A program made the position numbers and the translations under genes. A DNA stretch of 64,000 nucleotides from JAVVTQ01 sp036653595 (lineage in GTDB: Bacteria > Bacillota > Clostridia > Oscillospirales > Ruminococcaceae), in assembly GCA_036653595.1 (NCBI GenBank), contig JAVVTQ010000006.1, positions 1 through 64,000 of the forward strand, in the 5' to 3' direction. The notes below the pieces were generated by a model. The model saw nothing but the letters and a program-made list of their open reading frames with translations, was not told the origin of the DNA and did not search any database. Shown piece by piece: positions 8,794 through 17,346 of this stretch (position 1 is the first letter of the stretch; every line of letters begins with the position of its first letter).

Positions 8794-9801
8794 ATGATTA
8801 AAAACTTAAATATCGCGGTGCTGGGAGCGACGGGCGCCGTGGGCTGCGAAATGGTGAGGATACTCGAGGAACGGGGATTTCCCATAGGAAAACTCAGGCT
8901 TTTGGCCAGCGGGAGAAGTGCCGGGAGGGAAATTCTGTACGGGAAGACAAAGCTCTACGTCGAGGAAGCGCGCGAGGGCTCATTTGACGACATGGACATT
9001 GTGCTTGGTGTTGCGAGCAACGAGCTTGCAGCAAAGTATGCGCCATCAATAAAGCGGGCGGGCGCGGTATTTGTTGACAACTCGAGCGCTTTTCGCATGC
9101 GTGACGATGTACCTCTGGTGATTCCGGAAATAAACGGCGGCGATGTGCGCCTTCATAATGGCATAATTTCCAACCCGAACTGCTCGACAATAATCGCCCT
9201 CATGGCGATAAACGGCATAAATACACTTTCTCCGATAACGCACATGATAGCCTCGACATATCAGGCTGTCAGCGGCGCCGGCGCAAACGGCATACTCGAG
9301 CTGGAGACGCAGATTAAAGAGTCGGCGAACGGCGACAACCCGACGGTTAACCTGTTTCAGCACCAGATTGTCTGCAATCTCATCCCACAGATAGGCTCTT
9401 TTGGCGCAGACGGCTACACAACAGAGGAGATGAAGATGCAAAACGAGGGCAGAAAAATTTTGCATCTGCCGAATCTGAAGGTCAGCTGCACCTGCGTGCG
9501 CGTGCCGGTGATGCGCAGTCACTCGATTTCCATCAATGTGTTTACAAAAAGCGCCATCGATGTGGCCGAGGCGCGAGCGGCAATTGCAAAAATGGCGGGC
9601 TGCCGCTTGGTGGACGACCCCGAAAACTCGGTATATCCGATGCCGCTTGAGACGAGCGATCAGGACGCTGTCTTTGTCGGCAGAATGCGCCGTGACCTGA
9701 CCGATGACAGAGGAATTTCGCTCTGGTGCTGCGGCGATCAGCTGCGAAAGGGCGCGGCAACGAATGCGGTGCAGATAGCGGAGCTTGTCGCGAGGCTCTG
9801 A
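8794..9801 (+). CDS. asd: aspartate-semialdehyde dehydrogenase
   Basis: The enzyme reduces aspartyl phosphate to aspartate semialdehyde using NADPH, between lysC and hom. Features are the N-terminal NIAVLGATGAVG, catalytic Cys130 in SNPNCSTIIA, QAVSGAGANG and the RVPVMRSHS segment with the active-site His. Two ATGs lie close together; I choose the second because AAAAGGAG is 10 bases before it (only 4 before the first). The protein is then 335 aa, normal for the family. It ends the hom-lysC-asd operon and is followed by a terminator. Confidence 0.95.
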   Translation: MIKNLNIAVLGATGAVGCEMVRILEERGFPIGKLRLLASGRSAGREILYGKTKLYVEEAREGSFDDMDIVLGVASNELAAKYAPSIKRAGAVFVDNSSAFRMRDDVPLVIPEINGGDVRLHNGIISNPNCSTIIALMAINGINTLSPITHMIASTYQAVSGAGANGILELETQIKESANGDNPTVNLFQHQIVCNLIPQIGSFGADGYTTEEMKMQNEGRKILHLPNLKVSCTCVRVPVMRSHSISINVFTKSAIDVAEARAAIAKMAGCRLVDDPENSVYPMPLETSDQDAVFVGRMRRDLTDDRGISLWCCGDQLRKGAATNAVQIAELVARL

Positions 9802-9816
9802 TATTAGACAAAATAA

Positions 9817-9856
9817 AGAACCTTGCCGGGCTATTCCCTGCAAGGCTCTTTTGTTT
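9817..9856 (+). terminator. terminator between asd and the leftward GtrA gene
   Basis: CCTTGC and GCAAGG pair around a 13-base loop with partly paired flanks, followed by CTCTTTTGTTTT. On the other strand the hairpin is followed by TTCTTTATTTT, so it may serve both convergent transcripts. Confidence 0.7.
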
Positions 9857-9891
9857 TATGCTCTTTATGCGCAATTGCGCCAAAAGAGGTT

Positions 9892-10374
9892 TTACTTGAC
9901 AGAAGTAGTGCTTTGAGCAGCGGCTTCGGCGCGCTCTTTTTCTTTTTTTGCGAGGTCGTTTGTATTGATGCTTCCGCGGTAGACAAAGAACTTGCACACG
10001 AGAAATTCCGTCACGAAATTGAGAATCATCGTCACTATCAAAACAACGAAATCAGGAATTTCCAAGGTCTTTGAGCAATAGTCGCCGGCAATCGTCGTCA
10101 CAGGAGTGAACACACAGTAATAGGCGATGATTTTGAGCATGGCGACCGGTACGTTTGTGGCGGATTTAAAGGTAAAGCGCCTGTTGACCGTGAAATTGAA
10201 GAGCACCGACAAAATGAGCGAAATCAAATATGACGGCCAGTACGGTTCTATTATCATGCTCAGCAGCGTGAAGCTGCCAATTTGAATCAGTCCGGCAGAG
10301 CAGGAGAACAATAAAAATTTGAGTGCCTGTATATTGCTTTCTCGCTTGCTTAGTTTCTCGTTTTCTTTTTCCAT
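9892..10374 (-). CDS. GtrA-like membrane protein
   Basis: This 160-aa protein has four predicted membrane helices (about residues 16-40, 45-62, 80-104 and 110-132) and the GtrA signature FLLFSCSAGLIQIGSF followed by FNFTVNRRFTF and ILNFVTEFLVCKFFVY. GtrA-like proteins are proposed to flip undecaprenyl-linked sugars for glycosylation of wall polymers, but no glycosyltransferase lies next to it here. The 30-residue C-terminal tail is charged and cytoplasmic. It follows the CDF transporter gene by only six bases, so it is likely the last gene of the leftward block starting near adenosine deaminase. Confidence 0.88.
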   Translation of the reverse strand: MEKENEKLSKRESNIQALKFLLFSCSAGLIQIGSFTLLSMIIEPYWPSYLISLILSVLFNFTVNRRFTFKSATNVPVAMLKIIAYYCVFTPVTTIAGDYCSKTLEIPDFVVLIVTMILNFVTEFLVCKFFVYRGSINTNDLAKKEKERAEAAAQSTTSVK

Positions 10375-10380
10375 TATGCT

Positions 10381-11565
10381 CTACTTTCTTTCAGAATGTT
10401 TTCTGTACGCTCTGTCTATCTCCATGACAGGGAATATCGTGGAGTCATAGGCGGCTATCCCTGCCGCAATAAAGCCGTTTAGGTTGTCTGCATTGCCTTT
10501 AAAGTCTGTCGGGACTGCGACATCGAAAATTACCTTGATGTGGTTGTGGGTTCTCACGGCGCGAAAATCGTGTATTTCCAGCTTTTCATCGATGGATGCA
10601 ACGATTTCAACGACTTTGTTTTTGATAGCGGTCATCTCATCATCCAGCTTGACGACAGGGTCGAGGTGGATGACGAGCTTGACGCCCAACTCCGACTCGA
10701 CATCGCGTTCAATGTCGTCGAGCACACCGTGGCTGACAAGAGGACTTTCCTCTGCGGACATCTCCACATGAACGGTGGCAAAGCGCGTCGCGGGTCCATA
10801 GCTGTGCACGAGAAGATCATGCAGTCCCAGCACGCCGGGGTAGGACATTATCTTGTTGTATATACTGTCTATCAGTGCCTGGTCGGGCGCCTCTCCGATG
10901 AGCGGGTTCAGCGCTCTTTTCAAAATAGAAAGCCCTGAGATAATGATAAACACCGCCACGACTGCGCCGACATAGCCGTCGAGGTTTATGTCAAAGGCAT
11001 ATTGGAACACAGCACAAGCCAAAACGGCGGAGGTGGTTATCATATCGTTGAGACTGTCGCTCGCAGCTGCGAGCAGCACGGTGCTGTCGATTTTTTTTGA
11101 GACGGCTATGTACAGGTTGCGCATAAAAAACTTGACCAGCACCGCGAGAATTAGCACGCCGAAAGTTATGGCCGAAAACTCAACAGAAGCGGGCGTTATA
11201 ATTTTTTCCACAGAGCTTTTTAGCAGCTGTGTGCCGATTATTTCGATAACTATGGCGATGAAAGCGCCGGAAAGATACTCAATGCGCGCGTGTCCAAAGG
11301 GGTGCTCGTTGTCTGCTGGCTTGCCGGAGAGCTTAAAGCTGAGAACGGTCACGGCAGAAGAACCCGCATCGGACAGGTTGTTTATCGCGTCCGCGATTAT
11401 CGCAAGGCTCCCGGAGACGAGGCCGACGAGCAGCTTTACTGCAAACAAAAACGCATTGCAGGCAAGCCCGACAGCACCGGCAAAGGTTCCAAACGCGCCG
11501 CGCGAGCGCTTCTTGCCGCCACCGCGCGCAAAGCGTTCTACTATTATTTTACTTAACAAGTTCAC
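10381..11565 (-). CDS. CDF family cation efflux protein, probably Mn(2+)
   Basis: A cation diffusion facilitator of 394 aa: six membrane helices, the HPFGHARIEYLSG segment after TM2, then a cytoplasmic domain and an unusually long C-terminal extension. The transport-site residues read N62xxxD66 in TM2 (DAINNLSD) and D170xxxD174 in TM5 (SDSLNDM). This N-D-D-D tetrad is the one described for manganese exporters of the MntE type, whereas zinc exporters have His-Asp in these places; manganese is therefore my inference. The start is GTG, overlapping the end of the DUF1653 gene by four bases. Confidence 0.9.
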   Translation of the reverse strand: MNLLSKIIVERFARGGGKKRSRGAFGTFAGAVGLACNAFLFAVKLLVGLVSGSLAIIADAINNLSDAGSSAVTVLSFKLSGKPADNEHPFGHARIEYLSGAFIAIVIEIIGTQLLKSSVEKIITPASVEFSAITFGVLILAVLVKFFMRNLYIAVSKKIDSTVLLAAASDSLNDMITTSAVLACAVFQYAFDINLDGYVGAVVAVFIIISGLSILKRALNPLIGEAPDQALIDSIYNKIMSYPGVLGLHDLLVHSYGPATRFATVHVEMSAEESPLVSHGVLDDIERDVESELGVKLVIHLDPVVKLDDEMTAIKNKVVEIVASIDEKLEIHDFRAVRTHNHIKVIFDVAVPTDFKGNADNLNGFIAAGIAAYDSTIFPVMEIDRAYRKHSERK

Positions 11566-11825
11566 TCATCCTTTGTTTCGGTGCGCTGACCGACATAGGT
11601 GAATCTCTTTACCGTTTCACCGTTATAGTCCACACTCTCGTTCCACATCTCAGCAGGGCGCACCCATATGCCGCGGTCACCGTACAGCGCGCGGTAGACA
11701 ACCATTGGCTCGCGCGTCTCGCTGTGTATTGCGACGCCGTAAGCCTCATACAGGTTCCCCTTAAAGTGGCGATAGATTCCCGAAACGATTGATTCCTTGA
11801 AGTGATTCAACAAATCTTCAGACAT
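11562..11825 (-). CDS. DUF1653 domain-containing protein
   Basis: A small soluble protein of 87 aa consisting of one DUF1653 domain: GIYRHFKGNLYEAYGVA, then EPMVVYRALYGD...WVRPAEMW and a C-terminal VKRFTYV. These motifs identify the family clearly; its function is unknown. I choose the internal ATG because GGAGG is 8 bases ahead of it; the longer frame overlaps the adenosine deaminase gene. It lies between adenosine deaminase and the metal exporter, in the same direction and with minimal spacing. Confidence 0.88.
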   Translation of the reverse strand: MSEDLLNHFKESIVSGIYRHFKGNLYEAYGVAIHSETREPMVVYRALYGDRGIWVRPAEMWNESVDYNGETVKRFTYVGQRTETKDE

Positions 11826-11839
11826 GTCAATTTCCTCCG

Positions 11840-12868
11840 TCAGTGATTTAAACACGATTCTAATTTTTGGATAAGCTCCGCCTTGCTCTTCTCGTCGAGA
11901 AAGCTGGCCTTTGCGGAGTTGATGTTCATTTTTATAAGGTCGTCCATGGTAAAGCCGCAGCGCTCCATCGCAATTTTATACTCGCTGTCAAGCGTGACAC
12001 CAGCAATGACCATGTTGTCCGTGTTGAGGGTGACTTTCATACCCATGTCATACATCTTTTTTATCGGATGCTCCTCGTAGGAGGGCTGTGTCTCGCACTG
12101 AATGTTGCTTGTGATGCAGACCTCAAACGTCACATCCTTTTCGATGGCTTGGCGGCAAAGCTCCTTGTCGTCGAAGATGTGGTGCCCGTGTCCGATTCGC
12201 TTTGAACCGAACAGATTGATTGCAGTGCCGACCTCCGCTGCAATATGACTGTCACCGGCGTGGCAGGTGTAGTTTAGGCCGTATTCGCGCGCCTTGTCAA
12301 AAAGCTCGGCAAAATCCGAAAGAGGGCAGATACCCTCACAGCCGGCCAAATCGAAAGCGTCGATTCCCTTGCCCTTAAGCTGCTTTGCAACCTCCAGCGT
12401 CTCGAAATTTTGCTTGCGGGTGATATCGGCAGTGCCGAGGCACATGGCGCACACAATGATGCCGATTTTTATGTTTTTGCATTCCGAAAGCGCCCTTTCC
12501 TTGCCGGCAATGACCGCCTCGGCCGCCTCAAACTGCGTCATGCCCTTCGCTGTCGCAAGCTGTGGGGCAAACCTGATTTCGGCATACGCAAGACCCTCGC
12601 TGTCAAGCCGCTTGACAAGCTCATACATCACGCGCTCGAGAGCCTTTGCATCCTGCAAAATTTCAATCGGCAGATCGAATTTTTTGAGATATTCGTTTAC
12701 ACTGCCGCAGCCGGGCCCAAATGTGACAAACGGAATGAACTCCTCGAGCGTTTCCGCGGGAAGTTTGATTTTGCGCTCGCGGGCAAGCTCCATCATCGTT
12801 TTTGGGTCAATCGCACCGTCCAAATGGCAGTGCAGGTCGATTTTCGGAAAGTTAAATTCTGTTTTCAT
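11840..12868 (-). CDS. add: adenosine deaminase
   Basis: The enzyme deaminates adenosine (and deoxyadenosine) to inosine in purine salvage. The 342-aa protein carries the zinc and substrate motifs in order: DLHCHLDGA, a FDLAGCEG turn, CHAGDS, RIGHGHHIF, ITSNIQCE and TLNTDNMVI. The ATG follows AGGATG. An adenine deaminase and both a dCMP and a cytidine deaminase are also encoded in this window, so nucleobase and nucleoside deamination is well covered. It appears to be near the head of a leftward block continuing with DUF1653, the CDF exporter and GtrA. Confidence 0.95.
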   Translation of the reverse strand: MKTEFNFPKIDLHCHLDGAIDPKTMMELARERKIKLPAETLEEFIPFVTFGPGCGSVNEYLKKFDLPIEILQDAKALERVMYELVKRLDSEGLAYAEIRFAPQLATAKGMTQFEAAEAVIAGKERALSECKNIKIGIIVCAMCLGTADITRKQNFETLEVAKQLKGKGIDAFDLAGCEGICPLSDFAELFDKAREYGLNYTCHAGDSHIAAEVGTAINLFGSKRIGHGHHIFDDKELCRQAIEKDVTFEVCITSNIQCETQPSYEEHPIKKMYDMGMKVTLNTDNMVIAGVTLDSEYKIAMERCGFTMDDLIKMNINSAKASFLDEKSKAELIQKLESCLNH

Positions 12869-12913
12869 TTTTCATCCTCGCGATTTATGATGTTTTTAAT
12901 TTTCTTTATCTTT

Positions 12914-13996
12914 TTATTTGTCCGAGTCGGGCGCTTTGTCGCCGGAGGCGTTGTCTTCTGCTTTTGCACCGACTCCGCCGGTCGGACCGGTCCAAGCAAA
13001 ATCGCTCATTCTCATCCAGTGGTAGCCGCGCCCCAAAGAGATTTTTGCATTGGACGCATATTCATCAAAGAGAGCGTCGATATTGTTCATTATGATGTTG
13101 TTTTTGATAAGTTCCTTGTTCGTCTCTGTCCTCATTATTATATGATATCCGAGTGTTTTGGATTCGACAATTTCGCTGATTTCGCCCACCTTGAGAGCGA
13201 GTGCGCCGTTGTAGAACTCTTCTTCTACCTCGCCAAACGCGAAGGTGTAGCCCTCTGGGGTGTCGATCATTCCGGGATCCTCGTTGTATTTGGCACTCAG
13301 CTCGTCGAAATTTGCACCGCTTCGAAGCTTTTTGAGTATGCTCTCTGCAAGCTCTTTCTTCTCTGCGTCCTCGGCCTCTGTTTCGCCGCGCAAAATTAAG
13401 ATGTGCTTTGCGCCGACAAACCCGCGTTCCTTTGCGTAATCGGCGATCTCCTGATCGGACACATTTGACATATCGCCCTCATCGTAGAACTGCTTTCCGA
13501 GCTTGCTCAAAATAAGCTCGGTTTGGGTGAGCCTGATATACAAATCCTCCGTGAGATACATATCGCCCAGCAGCTTTTGGTAGTTTTCCTCGCCGCCATT
13601 GATTTTTTTCGTCTCCTCGACATAGTCGAGAATCTCTTTTTTGTCCTCGTCCGTGAGCTTTATACCCTTGTCGTTTGCAAGAGCAAGGCGCGAATAATAT
13701 CCTGCAAACATCCGGTTTAATTCATCAAAAACCTCGGCTTCTTTATCTCGGTTCTCTGCAAAATAGCCGGGGTTAGTGGCCTCGTAATATTTTTTTGCAT
13801 CCATCACTCGATACAGGTATTCGTCGGCCATGACATCATAGTCGTCGATGCTCAAAACCACGCCGCCGGTTTTTGCGGGCGACAGACCGGCATATTGCGG
13901 AAACACAAAATAAAAAACAGCCGCAAGCATCACAAGCGTCAAAGCAACAACCGCCAGGATCATTGGGACTTTTGATTTTTTCTTTTTTTCTTCCAT
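12914..13996 (-). CDS. membrane-anchored parvulin-type peptidyl-prolyl isomerase
   Basis: This 360-aa protein resembles PrsA/SurA foldases. Residues 10-30 form a single membrane helix after a lysine-rich start (MEEKKKKSKVP); there is no lipobox Cys, unlike Bacillus PrsA. A SurA-like helical N-domain follows, then the PpiC domain at about residues 190-295 with GAKHILI, GANFDELSAKYNEDPG and GEISEIVESKTLGYHIIM. The C-terminal 45 residues are low-complexity and Gly/Asp/Lys rich. It probably helps fold proteins outside the membrane. The ATG follows AAGGAG at 5 bases. Confidence 0.9.
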   Translation of the reverse strand: MEEKKKKSKVPMILAVVALTLVMLAAVFYFVFPQYAGLSPAKTGGVVLSIDDYDVMADEYLYRVMDAKKYYEATNPGYFAENRDKEAEVFDELNRMFAGYYSRLALANDKGIKLTDEDKKEILDYVEETKKINGGEENYQKLLGDMYLTEDLYIRLTQTELILSKLGKQFYDEGDMSNVSDQEIADYAKERGFVGAKHILILRGETEAEDAEKKELAESILKKLRSGANFDELSAKYNEDPGMIDTPEGYTFAFGEVEEEFYNGALALKVGEISEIVESKTLGYHIIMRTETNKELIKNNIIMNNIDALFDEYASNAKISLGRGYHWMRMSDFAWTGPTGGVGAKAEDNASGDKAPDSDK

Positions 13997-14054
13997 ATTG
14001 CTCCTTTTTGATGGGGTCTTTGTTCACGACAACATAATTTATGGTGCCATATAA

Positions 14055-14083
14055 TTGAGATTATATCAGATTAGTAGTATAAT
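14055..14083 (+). promoter_or_regulatory. predicted sigma-A promoter of the lipid kinase gene
   Basis: TTGAGA and TATAAT are exactly 17 bases apart, about 50 bases ahead of the start codon. Confidence 0.75.
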
Positions 14084-14133
14084 TTAAACAGAAAATTATT
14101 CTCATTTGCAAACGGCTGAGAAAGGAGTCCCAT

Positions 14134-15048
14134 ATGGGCGAAAAGCTTCTGTACATTATCAACCCGCGCTCAGGTAAGGCTGAAATCAAAAACCATCTTC
14201 TCTTTGCAATTGACACCTTTATAAAAGGGGGCTTCGATGTCAGCGTGCGAACCACCCAGTCAAAGGGCGATGCGATGGACTTTGTTAAAATGCACGGCGA
14301 GGGCTTTGACCGCATTGTGGTCAGCGGAGGGGACGGTACAGTCAACGAGGTCCTCAACGGGATTATGACGCTCAAAAAAAAGCCGACTCTCGGAGTTGTG
14401 CCTGCAGGAACCACCAACGACTATGCCTACAGTCTCGGGATTCCGGGCAATATGCAGCAGGCAGCGGAAATTGCCGCAGCCGGGATGCCCTTTCCCATCG
14501 ACGTCGGGCTTTTCAACGACAGATATTTCACATATGTCGCAGGGTTCGGCGCTTTGACAGAGGTGACATACAAAACGCCGCAGGATGCCAAAAATGTGCT
14601 CGGCAGAACGGCCTATATACTCGAGGGGATAAAGAGACTTTCCAGCATAAAATATTCCCACATACGCCTTGAATACGACGGCGGTGTCATTGAAAATGAC
14701 TATATAATCGGACTTTTTACAAACTCAGTGTCAATCGCCGGGTTTCGAAATGCGTTGGGCGGATCCAAGCTCGACGACGGCCTGCTCGAGATAACGCTCA
14801 TAAAAATGCCGACAAAGCTAGAGGAAATACAGACGATTATCAATGTGCTGATGGATATCGAGCAGACGCGCGGCGTGCACACGGATTTTCTCACCTTCCT
14901 GACGACGAGCAAGGTTCGCGTTGTGAGCGGGGAGCCGATGGAGTGGACGATAGACGGAGAGGGCACAGGAGCCGTGAAAGACGTGACAATTAAAAACTGC
15001 CACAGGGTTTTGTCCGTGCTCAGAAGTCCCGACGCCGCGACGCTTTGA
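14134..15048 (+). CDS. diacylglycerol kinase family lipid kinase (YegS/DgkB type)
   Basis: A soluble 304-aa kinase of the DAGK catalytic family, expected to phosphorylate diacylglycerol or a related lipid so that it re-enters phospholipid or lipoteichoic acid synthesis. The N-terminal YIINPRSGKAE and the nucleotide motif VVSGGDGTVNEVLNG at about residues 66-80 are canonical, followed by GVVPAGTTNDYA and a beta-rich C-terminal domain with PMEWTIDGE. The ATG follows AAAGGAG at 7 bases. It is a monocistronic unit with its own promoter and terminator. The exact lipid substrate is not shown by the sequence. Confidence 0.9.
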   Translation: MGEKLLYIINPRSGKAEIKNHLLFAIDTFIKGGFDVSVRTTQSKGDAMDFVKMHGEGFDRIVVSGGDGTVNEVLNGIMTLKKKPTLGVVPAGTTNDYAYSLGIPGNMQQAAEIAAAGMPFPIDVGLFNDRYFTYVAGFGALTEVTYKTPQDAKNVLGRTAYILEGIKRLSSIKYSHIRLEYDGGVIENDYIIGLFTNSVSIAGFRNALGGSKLDDGLLEITLIKMPTKLEEIQTIINVLMDIEQTRGVHTDFLTFLTTSKVRVVSGEPMEWTIDGEGTGAVKDVTIKNCHRVLSVLRSPDAATL

Positions 15049-15080
15049 AATAATCGAAGAAAGCGGTTCGGTATAGTGAG

Positions 15081-15111
15081 AGAGGCTGTCTTTGAGGACA
15101 GCCTCTTTTTT
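15081..15111 (+). terminator. intrinsic terminator of the lipid kinase gene
   Basis: AGAGGCTGTC and GACAGCCTCT form a perfect 10-bp stem around TTTGAG and run into six T. Confidence 0.92.
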
Positions 15112-15204
15112 ATGGCGGCAATCATGTGCTTTTTGCAGCCGCATGAAAGCGCAAATGTCCGACAGGGCAAAGCGCGGCTCGGATAAAAAACCTGCACAAA
15201 GCTT

Positions 15205-16077
15205 TTAAAGAGGGTGCGCAAAGTCCCTTTTCAAATCGCGGCTTTTCATATTAATAAGGCAAAAGCTGTGTACGCGAACTTCCTCAAACCCCAGCTTTTT
15301 ATAGAGCGTGTATGGAATGTCATTTGACTGCACCACCCACAGCTTCACGGCTTTTGCGCCGGAATCGAGCAGCTTGTTGACGGCGTGAGCCACAATTTGT
15401 TTCCCAAGCCCTCTGCCGCGATGACTTTTTGCAACAGCGACGTCGTCCAGCTCGCCGGCGGAGGCAGAGCCTGCTGCGACAAGCTCGTCGCCATCAAAAT
15501 AGACAAAGAAATCGTCAGGGCGATCGGCCATTTCACGCCGGTATTCGTCGCATGGCTCGATGTAAAACGGCTCGAGGCCGATGGATTTGCGCAAATCATA
15601 AAAAGCCTCGCTCTCAAGTGCTTGAAACTGCGCAAACATCTCGTCGCGGTAAGCCTCAAAGACGATGGAGCAGTCCATCTTTGAACCGCAGTATTCCATC
15701 AGGCACGAGTGAAAGGCGCAGTACATGCCCAGACTTTCCACAAAGGCCTCGGTGAGCGCATCGTCGGCAAAGTCGCAATAGGCATGGCTTGCGCCGAGCT
15801 TTTTCATATCCTTGAACAGCTCGCGGCAGAGATATGTGCCGACCTTGCGTCTTCGAAAGCGCGGATCGACAAAAACCACAAAGCGCGCTTTTTTTGTCGT
15901 CAGAGACGCGGCATGAAGTCCGATTGCGGCAGGCTCCAGCCCAACATATGCGATTTGGGCATTCTGCGGAAATGCGCGCAGACCCTCCAATATGTCGTCT
16001 TTCAAAAAATCAGGGGCATCGGTGAGTATGCGGTTCACCTCAAAAATGTAGCGATTGTCATATTTCAGCAGCAACAT
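15205..16077 (-). CDS. tandem GNAT family N-acetyltransferase
   Basis: The 290-aa protein appears to hold two GNAT folds. The C-terminal one (about residues 140-275) has a canonical acetyl-CoA loop, VAKSHRGRGLGKQIV, and a typical LYKKLGFEEV end. The N-terminal one (residues 1-125) has FVDPRFRRRKVGTYL, where the loop is less regular and may bind acetyl-CoA poorly. The substrate is unknown. The ATG directly abuts the stop codon of the glycosylase gene, with AAGGAA ahead, so it is the last gene of an operon that also encodes a sirtuin, which hints at opposing acylation and deacylation activities (inference). Confidence 0.85.
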   Translation of the reverse strand: MLLLKYDNRYIFEVNRILTDAPDFLKDDILEGLRAFPQNAQIAYVGLEPAAIGLHAASLTTKKARFVVFVDPRFRRRKVGTYLCRELFKDMKKLGASHAYCDFADDALTEAFVESLGMYCAFHSCLMEYCGSKMDCSIVFEAYRDEMFAQFQALESEAFYDLRKSIGLEPFYIEPCDEYRREMADRPDDFFVYFDGDELVAAGSASAGELDDVAVAKSHRGRGLGKQIVAHAVNKLLDSGAKAVKLWVVQSNDIPYTLYKKLGFEEVRVHSFCLINMKSRDLKRDFAHPL

Positions 16078-16581
16078 TCAGCTTTCCTTCTTTGCATTGA
16101 CGGCAGCCGCGACGATGCTCCACTCCTCGACAAGGCGCTCGAACGAAAAGGCGGCATTTGCCGAGCTTGTCGACGGAAGCCTGTGTGCTTCCAGCTTTGT
16201 GCGCGGGAGAATCAGAGTGGAATACAGTTTGTGTGCGGCGGCTCCGTTTGTAAAAATAAATTTTATGTCGGAGGATGCGATTATGCGCTCTATGTCGTTT
16301 GGCAGGACGCTGCGTATGCTTGAGTCGGAGCTTTTTGAAATATCACAGGAGGCTGCCACATCCCACAGCGCTATGTTGTGGTGCAAGAGCAGCGCTGATT
16401 TTTGCTCGTCGGTTTCAAGCAAAGGGGCGCCCAGAATTTCACACAAAACACGCCAAAACCTGTTTTGCACGTTGGCATAATAAAACACGGCTTTTCTGGA
16501 GAGGGAAGAGGGAAAAGAACCCAGAATAAGCGCTCTGGAAGAGCTGTCAAAAATCGGGGGTATGTTGTGAAATTCAGGCAT
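16078..16581 (-). CDS. DNA-deoxyinosine glycosylase (uracil-DNA glycosylase superfamily)
   Basis: A 167-aa member of the mismatch/uracil glycosylase superfamily of the DNA-deoxyinosine glycosylase type, which removes hypoxanthine arising from adenine deamination. Recognisable parts are ALILGSFPSSLSR with YYANVQNRFWRVL near the N-terminus, NIALWDVAASCDISKSSDSSI, the FTNGAAAHK segment and HRLPSTSSANA near the C-terminus. The ATG follows GGTGAAGA. It lies between the sirtuin and acetyltransferase genes in the same direction. Confidence 0.85.
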   Translation of the reverse strand: MPEFHNIPPIFDSSSRALILGSFPSSLSRKAVFYYANVQNRFWRVLCEILGAPLLETDEQKSALLLHHNIALWDVAASCDISKSSDSSIRSVLPNDIERIIASSDIKFIFTNGAAAHKLYSTLILPRTKLEAHRLPSTSSANAAFSFERLVEEWSIVAAAVNAKKES

Positions 16582-16603
16582 TTCTTCACCAAATGAAAAG
16601 AAG

Positions 16604-17329
16604 CTAATTTACGCGCACTGCTGCCAGCACCTTGTCGATGCTGTCGTCTATTGTGAGATCGGCGAGGTCGTCGGCGTCCGTGCGCGAGCGATTTATCACT
16701 ACGAGCTTGGCGCTTTTCGGAAGATAGCGTATAAGTCCCGCGGCGGGATAAACTAAGAGCGAGGTTCCTCCGACGACGAGGAGGTCACAGCGCTGTATCT
16801 CGGCGACTGCGCCGTCGAGCGTATTTTGATCGAGCGCTTCCTCATAGAGCACAACATCGGGTTTTATTGTGCCGCCGCACATGCATTTTGGAATGCCGTC
16901 GCTATCAATTATGGCATCGAGCCCATAAAATTTTCCGCAGTCCATGCAGTGGTTGCGCAGGACACTGCCGTGCAGCTCAAAGACATTTTTGCTGCCCGCC
17001 GCGCTGTGCAGACCATCGATATTTTGCGTTATGACAGACGTGAGCTTGCCTGCACGCTCCAGCTCTGCGAGCTTTTTGTGGGCATCATTTGGCAAGGCGT
17101 CAGGAAAGAGCATTTTTTCCTTGTAAAACCGATAGAACTCGGCCGTGCGGCGCATGAAAAAAGAGCGGCTAAGAATTGTCTCGGGCGGATAGGCGTATTT
17201 TATGCCGTACAATCCGTCGCAGCTGCGGAAATCGGGAATTTTACTGGGAACAGAAACGCCCGCGCCGCCAAAGAACACAATGCGGTGCGAGCAGTCAATC
17301 AACTCCTGAAGAAGATTTGTCTTGTCCAT
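16604..17329 (-). CDS. NAD-dependent protein deacylase (sirtuin)
   Basis: A Sir2-family enzyme of 241 aa that removes acyl groups from lysine using NAD. It has the NAD-binding [23 protein letters not shown], the catalytic FELHGS histidine and a four-Cys zinc site (HCMDCGKFY ... KCMCGG). The second position of the usual GAGVS(T/A)ESGIPDFR motif is altered to VPSKIPDFR, a variant seen in Firmicutes sirtuins as far as I recall. I choose the ATG five bases after GGAGG; a GTG two codons earlier sits too close to it. It is followed by the glycosylase and the tandem acetyltransferase. Confidence 0.93.
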   Translation of the reverse strand: MDKTNLLQELIDCSHRIVFFGGAGVSVPSKIPDFRSCDGLYGIKYAYPPETILSRSFFMRRTAEFYRFYKEKMLFPDALPNDAHKKLAELERAGKLTSVITQNIDGLHSAAGSKNVFELHGSVLRNHCMDCGKFYGLDAIIDSDGIPKCMCGGTIKPDVVLYEEALDQNTLDGAVAEIQRCDLLVVGGTSLLVYPAAGLIRYLPKSAKLVVINRSRTDADDLADLTIDDSIDKVLAAVRVN

Positions 17330-17346
17330 GGTCACCTCCGTGGCGG

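Noticed and set aside
9046..9843. Long leftward ORF opposite asd
   Set aside because: Antisense shadow with improbable composition; asd has all catalytic residues on the other strand.
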